Of a stretch of 7,550 nucleotides of DNA, positions 1 to 4,830 are shown piece by piece; the stretch's first letter is position 1, and each line of letters begins with the position of its first letter. The notes under the pieces were generated by a model. It had not been told where the DNA came from, did no database searches, and was given only the letters and a program-made list of their open reading frames with translations. The position numbers and the translations under genes were made by a program. Source of the stretch: Legionella genomosp. 1 (lineage in GTDB: Bacteria; Pseudomonadota; Gammaproteobacteria; Legionellales; Legionellaceae). Where the stretch lies: assembly GCA_945867185.1 (NCBI GenBank), contig CAMBHM010000068.1:1-7550 (forward strand). The letters are read 5' to 3'.

Positions 1-264
1 GCATAACATCGCAAATACTCATTTTAAGGCTGGGATCATTATGCGGCTCTTGCGCAAAAAAATGAAGGGTAGAAGAAACACCACCGTAATGCCTTAGTCC
101 AAAGGCCTCTGCTATTTCCTGCAATCGATAATCTCCATATTTACGTGCAATATACATAGCCATTTTCCTCGGAACATTAGGCTTTCCTCGACCCTTTTCA
201 CAGTAGTGAGTGCTTTCTTTTCTTCACCAAACATCAAAGAAATCTCCGAAATAATTTCAATCAT
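1..264 (-). pseudogene. REP-associated tyrosine transposase (RAYT/IS200-like) C-terminal remnant, frameshifted
   Basis: Reading the minus strand, one frame from about 264 gives MIEIISEISLMFGEEKK and continues to VKR. The neighbouring frame from about 193 continues with GRGKPNVPRKMAMYIARKYG, then DYRLQEIAEAFGLRHYGGVS, and runs open to the window edge. Joined, these match the C-terminal DNA-binding tail typical of REP-associated transposases, the single-strand transposases linked to REP palindromes. The tail is split by one frameshift near 190-196. The catalytic HUH and Tyr region expected upstream is absent: the frame meets a stop near 286-288 and only non-coding DNA follows. It is therefore a decayed, 5'-truncated copy. 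Its C-terminal end may lie beyond base 1. The assignment is from remembered family motifs; the frameshift is seen directly. Confidence 0.7.
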
Positions 265-394
265 TAGGATGTGTCGAATTGAGTGTTATGCGCTTGAGAA
301 AGTGCCCCCGCAAATGGGAAAGAGCCCATGATTCTTTATTCTCTATAGCGCATCAAGGCATTACAACCGATATCAACCAATTACATTTATGAAT

Positions 395-415
395 CGGTAC
401 CAAGAACGGTACCAA
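395..415. repeat. Direct repeat CGGTACCAA x2, possible integrase arm site
   Basis: CGGTACCAA occurs at 395-403 and again at 407-415, a 12-base period. It resembles the GTGTACCCAA repeats on the other side of the tRNA fragment (636-659), sharing a GTACC-CAA-like core. Similar short repeats on either side of a core site are typical of tyrosine-recombinase arm-type binding sites. The repeat is seen; the binding role is inferred. Confidence 0.45.
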
Positions 416-461
416 AGTGTTTTTTATTTTTAAGATTATTTTCTGGAAGCCTTGCCACCAC

Positions 462-506
462 TGGTGCCGTTGCGGCGAATCGAACGCCGGACCTATTGAT
501 TACGAA
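462..506 (-). other. tRNA-Thr(CGT) 3' half, putative attachment-site core
   Basis: On the minus strand this segment reads as a perfect 3' half of a tRNA. It has anticodon loop TTCGTAA (anticodon CGT, threonine), the 3' anticodon-stem strand TCAAT, and variable loop AGGTC. It also has T-arm CGGCG/TTCGATT/CGCCG with a fully paired stem, acceptor strand CAACGGC, discriminator A and encoded CCA. The sequence upstream (507-541) does not supply a pairing anticodon strand, a D-arm or the 5' acceptor strand GCCGTTG, so this is not a functional tRNA. Such 3' fragments are the duplicated core left by elements that integrate into a tRNA gene, and an integrase gene starts 170 bases away. The intact tRNA is expected at the other end of the element, outside this window. 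Confidence 0.8.
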
Positions 507-635
507 GCTATTTTACACCGATATCATACAATATCAACCGCTATTATCCGTATTCATTATTACCATGTATATCATAATCTTATATGTTTTTGCTGCATCA
601 AACTATTGCAATGGATCTCAAAGCAGCACACAATT

Positions 636-659
636 AAGTGTACCCAAAAGTGTACCCAA
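636..659. repeat. Tandem 12-bp direct repeat AAGTGTACCCAA x2 upstream of integrase
   Basis: Two perfect back-to-back copies of AAGTGTACCCAA (636-647 and 648-659) end 16 bases before the integrase start codon. They could be arm-type integrase binding sites, or sites through which integrase or an excisionase-like factor represses the integrase gene. The perfect tandem copy is direct observation; the function is inferred. Confidence 0.55.
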
Positions 660-675
660 GAATGGATAATCAAGC

Positions 676-1881
676 ATGAATAATTTTACTGACACCTATA
701 TTAAAAACCTAAAAAGCAAAGATAAGCGCTATGAAGAATACGAAGGGGGCGGCTTCGGCATGCGTGTCTCACCCAATCAACTAAAAACGTGGATCTACCG
801 CTATAAAATAGACGGGAAAACCGATAAAATCAGCATCGGACACTATCCCAATGTGCCCCTTGCTGCTGCCAGAAAAATATTCGTGGCGTTGTCTGAATTA
901 AAACGCTCAGGCAAAACACCCAGACAAACCATGCAACTTGAAGATGAAAAGAAGAATGACAACGTCACAAAACTTTTTGAAGCTTGGTACCATAATTATG
1001 TTGTAAAAAACCGCAAGCAACCACTCCAAATAAGACAACAAATTGATGCCGACATCACCCCTCTTTTAGGGCATTTGGAAATTGACAAGGTTAAGCCTAT
1101 CGATATAACCCACGCACTGGACGCTATCGTTCATCGTGGCGCACCGATTCACGCCAACCGAATTCTTAGTTCTTTGAAACAAGCATTTAACTATGCTGTT
1201 AGTCGTGGCAGTATTCCTCAAAATCCAGCAGCCAGTATCAGGGCCCGAAATATAGGCGGCGTTGAAAAACCGCGTGAGCGTTTTTTAATTGCTGCAGAGA
1301 TCAAAGCCATTTGGCACTTTTTAGATTCTGAACCGTGTCAAATGTTTTTACAAACAAAAAATGCCATCAAATTAATGATACTGACTGGGGTCAGAACAGC
1401 TGAAATACGTTTATCCCGTTGGAGCCAATTTGATTTTGAAAACTCACTATGGACGATCCCCCCAGAGCATACCAAAGGCGCGATAACGGTCAAAATTCAT
1501 CTAACTGATCTAACAAAATCCCTACTTACGGAATTGAAAGCAGTGAGCAACTCTCCCTTTGTGCTTGCTGGCCTGATTAAAGATCACCCACTAGACAAGA
1601 ACGCCCTTCCCAGAGCAATTAGGCGCGTCCAAAATAAAATTGGCATCCCCGAATGGACAGCCCATGATTTGCGACGAACCTTTGCTACTCAACTCGGTGA
1701 GAAACTAAATGTTGATCCAGTGGTCATTGAAAAATGCTTAGGCCATAAAATGCCAAGAATCATGGCAACTTATAATAAAAATGAAATGCTGCCACAACGG
1801 AAAGATGCCCTAGAACAATGGGCTGTTTATATTTGTGGTCTTGTTGATATCGATGTATTTAATCTTGCTACCGCCCTGTAA
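676..1881 (+). CDS. P4-type tyrosine integrase
   Basis: This site-specific recombinase would integrate and excise the surrounding island at a tRNA gene. The protein has 401 residues, the usual length for prophage P4-like integrases. The N-terminal part (about 1-90) carries the DUF4102-type arm-binding domain, with the GGGFGMRV and SIGHYPNVPLAAAR segments. A SAM-like core-binding domain spans about 95-190. The catalytic domain (about 200-385) has all expected residues: Arg240 in TGVR, a Lys near 267 in HTKG, His330 and Arg333 in HDLRR, His357 in LGH, and the nucleophile Tyr366 in ATY. It therefore looks active. The start at 676 gives the family-typical N-terminus, but no strong Shine-Dalgarno sequence precedes it. 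The gene starts just after a tandem 12-bp repeat and lies 170 bases from a tRNA-Thr 3' fragment, which supports its role as the element's own integrase. The tail after about residue 385 is poorly conserved in appearance. Confidence 0.95.
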   Translation: MNNFTDTYIKNLKSKDKRYEEYEGGGFGMRVSPNQLKTWIYRYKIDGKTDKISIGHYPNVPLAAARKIFVALSELKRSGKTPRQTMQLEDEKKNDNVTKLFEAWYHNYVVKNRKQPLQIRQQIDADITPLLGHLEIDKVKPIDITHALDAIVHRGAPIHANRILSSLKQAFNYAVSRGSIPQNPAASIRARNIGGVEKPRERFLIAAEIKAIWHFLDSEPCQMFLQTKNAIKLMILTGVRTAEIRLSRWSQFDFENSLWTIPPEHTKGAITVKIHLTDLTKSLLTELKAVSNSPFVLAGLIKDHPLDKNALPRAIRRVQNKIGIPEWTAHDLRRTFATQLGEKLNVDPVVIEKCLGHKMPRIMATYNKNEMLPQRKDALEQWAVYICGLVDIDVFNLATAL

Positions 1882-1921
1882 GCACTCAAAAATTCAAAGG
1901 TTCAAATTCAAACAGGCAGTA

Positions 1922-1950
1922 TTGTAAACTGAGTTTACAGAGGCTACAAT
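1922..1950 (+). promoter_or_regulatory. Promoter and palindromic operator of the toxin-antitoxin-like pair
   Basis: A sigma70-type promoter is visible: -35 TTGTAA (1922-1927), a 17-base spacer and -10 TACAAT (1945-1950). A perfect inverted repeat, TGTAAAC-TGA-GTTTACA (1923-1939), covers the -35 box and half the spacer. Toxin-antitoxin operons are usually autorepressed by the antitoxin through such a palindrome, and the second gene encodes a HTH protein. Operator function is inferred; promoter boxes and palindrome are seen. Confidence 0.7.
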
Positions 1951-1970
1951 AACCATAAGGACCTTAAATA

Positions 1971-2312
1971 ATGTCTGCAAAGCCTTTAAAGAAGACGGAC
2001 AACACCCTTTTTTCTCTGATAGAGGAAAAAGTAAAGGAAGGCAGTTATATTTTTTTAAATCATGCAAGACAGAGGCAACAAGAACGGAACATATCAGACC
2101 TTGATGTTCTTGGGGTTCTAGAGGGCAAGCCTGGCTACAACAGATGCCGAAATAAAAGCAAGGACTCTTATGAAGCTCAGTATCCAAACGAAAGGCCAGA
2201 AGATTGGAAATATTGCATCGAGGGAACAGATATAGATGGCAACAAGATTAGAATTATCATTACATTCACGGACAATCTTATGCCCATTATTACCGTTATT
2301 AATCTTCGCTAG
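1971..2312 (+). CDS. DUF4258 family protein, putative toxin of a toxin-antitoxin pair
   Basis: This small 113-residue protein looks like the DUF4258 family. It has an early FLNHARQRQQERNIS segment (about 28-42, with His31, Arg33 and Arg39), then DVLGVLEGKP, a central DWKYCIEG segment (about 78-85) and a final beta hairpin, KIRIIITF...PIITVINL. This helix-then-sheet outline recalls RelE/MqsR-like small RNases, and DUF4258 genes often sit beside HTH antitoxin genes. A nuclease role is therefore plausible but not shown by the sequence. The start has an AAGGA-type ribosome site at about 1957-1961. It is the first gene of a two-gene operon, ending 12 bases before the HTH gene, the toxin-first order seen in mqsRA and higBA. 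The alternative is a non-toxic DUF4258 protein of unknown role. Confidence 0.75.
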   Translation: MSAKPLKKTDNTLFSLIEEKVKEGSYIFLNHARQRQQERNISDLDVLGVLEGKPGYNRCRNKSKDSYEAQYPNERPEDWKYCIEGTDIDGNKIRIIITFTDNLMPIITVINLR

Positions 2313-2324
2313 GAGCGATGTGTC

Positions 2325-2789
2325 ATGAAAACAAAAACCGAACAAATAGTCCTATATGAAGGCCTTGGATTCCCTATTGAGCTGGAAAATGTAACCATGA
2401 TAAACCTTGATGGTGAGTGGATCCCTAAGATTGATGTTCACCAAGTTGCTGAGGAAGCCATCAAAAAACTTGCTACGCAGGAAAGCAGGTTAACGGGTAG
2501 TCAGGTTAAATTTATCCGCTCTTACTTTTCAATGCCCCTGCGAGAGTTTGGCGAAAAAGTCGTTCATGAATCGCACGCAGCTGTTAGTAAATGGGAAAAA
2601 AAAGGAAACGATATGACGAGCATGAACGAAAATACTGAACAAGTATTACGATTGTTTATGATTGAACAAACGCAAGCAAAAACAAAAAACCAACAAGCCG
2701 ATTTTTTTAATAACTTCCAAAAGAGCAAGCTCTTTTTTAACACCAAGGACAAGCGTTCTAAAATAGTGCACATTAAAATGTGTGCTTAA
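2325..2789 (+). CDS. HTH protein resembling MqsA/YgiT C-terminal domain, putative antitoxin
   Basis: This 154-residue protein has a helix-turn-helix region at about 57-95. It starts LTGSQVKFIRSYFSMPLREF and continues to AAVSKWEKKG, which follows the pattern of the MqsA/YgiT and XRE-type DNA-binding domain. The N-terminal part (10-50) lacks the paired Cys residues of the zinc-binding module in E. coli MqsA, so it would be a shortened relative. It would neutralise the upstream DUF4258 protein and repress the operon at the palindrome at 1923-1939; both roles are inferred from operon structure. A strong AGGAG (2311-2315) overlaps the stop codon of the upstream gene, which suggests translational coupling. 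The C-terminal tail (about 118-154), rich in Lys and Asn, has no recognisable domain. Confidence 0.75.
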   Translation: MKTKTEQIVLYEGLGFPIELENVTMINLDGEWIPKIDVHQVAEEAIKKLATQESRLTGSQVKFIRSYFSMPLREFGEKVVHESHAAVSKWEKKGNDMTSMNENTEQVLRLFMIEQTQAKTKNQQADFFNNFQKSKLFFNTKDKRSKIVHIKMCA

Positions 2790-2790
2790 A

Positions 2791-2946
2791 ATGATGGTCA
2801 ATCTCACTGAAAACAACTTAAACTCATTGATTTTCAAGACCATACCTCGCGGCATTGAAGCATGCGCCATTCCTTCTCTAATTCTAGAGGGGTATTTTCT
2901 ACGTATTCCAATTCCCATCCAAATAAGATATCTTTACGTGTTTTAA
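2791..2946 (+). CDS. Possible small ORF of 51 codons between antitoxin and LOG genes
   Basis: An open frame begins one base after the antitoxin stop with two successive ATG codons. It encodes a 51-residue peptide (MMVNLTENNLNSLIFK at its start), rich in Ile and Leu with alternating Ile-Pro near its end (RIPIPIQI). I recognise no family. The tight spacing could allow coupling to the antitoxin gene, but no ribosome site of its own is evident. It may be chance or a remnant. The rest of the 2790-2965 gap shows nothing beyond the palindrome in front of the LOG gene. Confidence 0.2.
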   Translation: MMVNLTENNLNSLIFKTIPRGIEACAIPSLILEGYFLRIPIPIQIRYLYVF

Positions 2947-2952
2947 AATTAA

Positions 2953-2965
2953 CCAAGGACCTTGG
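2953..2965 (+). promoter_or_regulatory. Palindrome covering the LOG gene ribosome binding site
   Basis: CCAAGG-A-CCTTGG is a perfect palindrome ending at the base before the ATG at 2966, and it contains the AAGGA ribosome binding site (2955-2959). As RNA, a CCAAG/CTTGG stem with a GAC loop could partly hide the site. The same AAGGACCTT core also forms the ribosome site of the DUF4258 gene (1957-1965). Confidence 0.4.
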
Positions 2966-3448
2966 ATGAGCTCAATCTGCGTATATTTAGGTGCCAGTTG
3001 CGGCAACAGCATTGCATTTAGAGAAGCAGTCATCCTATTAGGCCAGAAAATCGCCGACTCGGGATCAACCTTAATTTATGGCGGATCCAGTCTGGGCTTA
3101 ATGGGCCTTTTAGCCAATACGGTCAAACATCAAGGTGGCAAAGTCATTGGTGTCATTACTCAGCAGCTCATTGCAAAAGAAAAACCACCCTCTACATTGG
3201 ATAAATTACATGTTGTCGACTCCATGCAAGAAAGAAAACGCATGATGCAATCCCTTGCAGATCTCTTCGTAGTCATGCCTGGCGGCTTGGGCACCTTGGA
3301 AGAAGCTTTCGAGACATGGAACGCCATCAAAATTGGGGTATTGAACAAACCCATTGGTTTCCTAAACATGTCAGGTTTTTTTGATCAACTGTTTTCGTTT
3401 ACTGAAACATGTGAAAAGTATAGTGGGTCAAGAAATTCGGACCACTAA
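2966..3448 (+). CDS. LOG family protein (cytokinin-nucleotide phosphoribohydrolase-like), 3' end truncated by IS
   Basis: The product resembles the LOG/TIGR00730 family with a Rossmann-like fold, often mis-named lysine decarboxylase. The best-studied members release the base from nucleoside 5'-monophosphates. Visible motifs are SICVYLGAS at the N-terminus, LIYGGSSLGLMG (36-47), a Met-x-x-Arg-Lys-type segment MQERKRMM (87-94), and the hallmark PGGLGTLEE (105-113) with its catalytic Glu. Typical members have about 180-195 residues. Here the family-like sequence stops at about residue 151 (FTETCEK), and residues 153-160 are encoded by the IS end, so the last roughly 30 residues are missing. The active-site motifs remain, but loss of the final helices probably affects folding or dimerisation. 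The start at 2966 has an AAGGA six bases upstream. Confidence 0.88.
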   Translation: MSSICVYLGASCGNSIAFREAVILLGQKIADSGSTLIYGGSSLGLMGLLANTVKHQGGKVIGVITQQLIAKEKPPSTLDKLHVVDSMQERKRMMQSLADLFVVMPGGLGTLEEAFETWNAIKIGVLNKPIGFLNMSGFFDQLFSFTETCEKYSGSRNSDH

Positions 3449-3496
3449 AGCAGGGTAATTAAGATATAATCCTCGCTCATAAACGAGGTTACAATA

Positions 3497-3790
3497 ATGA
3501 GCGAAAAGCGTAAAAAATACACTCCAGCAGAAAAAGCGAAAATTGCACTGGAGGCGATTAAAGGCGAACTAACATTAGCACAAATTAGCTCAAAGTATGG
3601 CGCCCATGCGACTCAAATTAATGCATGGAAAAAACAAGCGCTGGCGCTGTTTCCGGATTTATTTAGTGACAAGAACAAATCGGAGACTACTGATTATGAA
3701 AACCAACTTGGTGAATTATATGAACAAATTGGCCGTTTAAAAGTAGAAAATGATTTTTTAAAAAAAAAGTCTGAGGTGTTCCGTGGATGA
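3497..3790 (+). CDS. IS3-family transposase OrfA (HTH protein)
   Basis: This 97-residue protein recognises the IS ends. The N-terminal half is a Tnp_1-type helix-turn-helix (about 7-55): KYTPAEKAKIALEAIKGE, then LTLAQISSKYG, then INAWKKQAL. The C-terminal half (about 65-93) is a Leu-rich coiled-coil segment ending VENDFLKKKS, which in this family mediates OrfA/OrfAB dimerisation. The start has a GAGG ribosome site (3485-3488) and a TATAAT -10 box at 3465-3470 with a poor -35. The last codons overlap the orfB start by 8 bases. A run of nine A residues (3760-3768) lies just before the junction. Confidence 0.92.
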   Translation: MSEKRKKYTPAEKAKIALEAIKGELTLAQISSKYGAHATQINAWKKQALALFPDLFSDKNKSETTDYENQLGELYEQIGRLKVENDFLKKKSEVFRG

Positions 3791-4619
3791 TCGACTCGGC
3801 TGGATTGAAACCAGCCATCCCTTGTTATCGGTGCGCCAACAGTGTGAAACACTGGATCTAAGCCGTTCCAGTGTTTATTATGCACCACGGCTCAAAGTGT
3901 TCAGCGATGAGCAGCTGGCATTGCTACGCTTGGTCGATGAAATTTACACGAAATACCCGTTTTTTGGTACAAGGCAAATGAGCGATTATATTTCCTTGCA
4001 CAATCAGCCATGTAAGCGCCATGAGACACGATGGGCCTACGAGCATATGGGGCTGCAGTCACTTGCACCAGGCCCGCATACGAGTAAACCGCACCCGGAG
4101 CATAAGGTGTATCCATATCTGTTACATGACGTCGAGATTGTACGACCATGTCAGATTTTCAGCACGGATATAACCTACATTCGGCTGAAACACGGGTTTG
4201 TGTATTTAATCGCGGTCATAGACTGGTACAGCCGTTTTGTACTGGATTGGCAGCTCAGCATCAATATGGAGGCTGATTTTTGTGTGGAAACGCTTGAGCG
4301 AGTATTGGCTCACTCACGTTGTGATATATTTAACACCGATCAGGGATCGCAGTTTACAAGCAAAGATTTCACTGATGTTCTTAAAAAGTATCAGATTGAT
4401 ATCAGCATGGACGGCAAAGGCCGCTGGGCAGACAATATCTTTGTTGAACGTCTTTGGCGATCAACAAAGTATGAATGCGTATACCTACAGGAGTGGGGAA
4501 ACGTAGTCTCAGTAAGGGATGCGATAAGAGAATACTACCGGTTTTACAATTACGAAAGACCGCACCAGAGTCTCAATGGGCGAACACCCAGCGAGATTCA
4601 TGGAAAAATATTGCACTAA
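3783..4619 (+). CDS. IS3-family transposase OrfB (DDE integrase-fold catalytic subunit)
   Basis: This 278-residue protein is the catalytic part of the transposase, with a retroviral-integrase fold. The N-terminal HTH_21-like region (about 12-75) includes HPLLSVRQQCETLDLSRSSV and a YPFFGTRQM segment. The DDE triad is complete: Asp129 in FSTDITYI, Asp186 in NTDQGSQF and Glu222 in NIFVERLW, with 35 residues between the second Asp and the Glu as expected for D-D-35-E. The C-terminal YERPHQSLNGRTPSEI is typical of the family. The frame opens with GTG at 3783 inside the 3' end of orfA (GTGGATGA overlap), so it can be made by coupled initiation, and a fused OrfAB may also arise. All catalytic residues are present, so the IS may still be mobile. 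Confidence 0.95.
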   Translation: MDDRLGWIETSHPLLSVRQQCETLDLSRSSVYYAPRLKVFSDEQLALLRLVDEIYTKYPFFGTRQMSDYISLHNQPCKRHETRWAYEHMGLQSLAPGPHTSKPHPEHKVYPYLLHDVEIVRPCQIFSTDITYIRLKHGFVYLIAVIDWYSRFVLDWQLSINMEADFCVETLERVLAHSRCDIFNTDQGSQFTSKDFTDVLKKYQIDISMDGKGRWADNIFVERLWRSTKYECVYLQEWGNVVSVRDAIREYYRFYNYERPHQSLNGRTPSEIHGKILH

Positions 4620-4800
4620 ATGGTGCGCTATCGCGCTATTGTGTGTAATGGGGCTCTGCCCCAAACCCCGGGATATTTGGAGACGTGATTCGAATAAACA
4701 GGGTGTAGGATTCGGGCAACAAAAACTGCCCGGAATCACGTCACGGTCATCGCCGTCCCCGGCTGTACCGTGGCTTAATGATAACAGAAATTGAGCGAGA
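4620..4800 (+). other. Structured GC-rich non-coding tail inside the IS
   Basis: Between the orfB stop and the right end lies a GC-rich segment with successive potential hairpins. They are GGGGC-TCT-GCCCC (4650-4662); a perfect 10-bp stem, GACGTGATTC (4682-4691) with GAATCACGTC (4733-4742), that encloses GGGCA/TGCCC (4714-4718 and 4727-4731); and CACGGT (4742-4747) with ACCGTG (4767-4772), which shares base 4742 with the 10-bp stem. No gene is evident: a 72-codon open frame here overlaps orfB and looks like chance. The stems could form a transcription stop for the IS genes or a structured RNA. IS3 elements usually end soon after orfB, so about 230 bases from the stop to the end is long. Confidence 0.55.
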
Positions 4801-4830
4801 AATTATATCTTAACTTTTTATAAAAATGGT

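Larger units (their letters stand above)
281..675. other. Non-coding attachment region upstream of the integrase
   Basis: This stretch of about 400 bases has no convincing gene. It holds the tRNA-Thr 3' half (462-506) and several short direct repeats on both sides of it. These are CGGTACCAA at 395-403 and 407-415, CCGATATCA at 367-375 and 518-526, TATCAACC at 371-378 and 532-539, and a tandem 12-mer at 636-659. A core site flanked by repeated short motifs and followed by a tyrosine integrase is the usual architecture of an integrase attachment region. An open frame of 88 codons crosses it (417-683) but runs antisense through the tRNA fragment and has no protein-like character. Confidence 0.6.

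Noticed and set aside
314..329. Hairpin ATGGG-AAAGAG-CCCAT as a terminator
   Set aside because: A five-pair stem without a following T run, and no gene ends nearby in a suitable orientation.
462..541. A complete tRNA gene on the minus strand
   Set aside because: The 3' half is perfect, but bases 507-541 do not provide the anticodon 5' strand, a D-arm or the 5' acceptor strand GCCGTTG.
417..683. Open frame of 88 codons upstream of the integrase
   Set aside because: It runs antisense through the tRNA 3' half and the repeat region, is rich in His, Tyr, Cys and Ile without domain character, and overlaps the integrase start.
2646..2918. Minus-strand open frame of 90 codons across the antitoxin gene end
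   Set aside because: It is antisense to the antitoxin for about half its length and shows no recognisable domain or ribosome site.
4576..4794. Plus-strand open frame of 72 codons in the IS tail
   Set aside because: It begins inside orfB in another frame and covers the hairpin-rich non-coding region, with no protein-like features.
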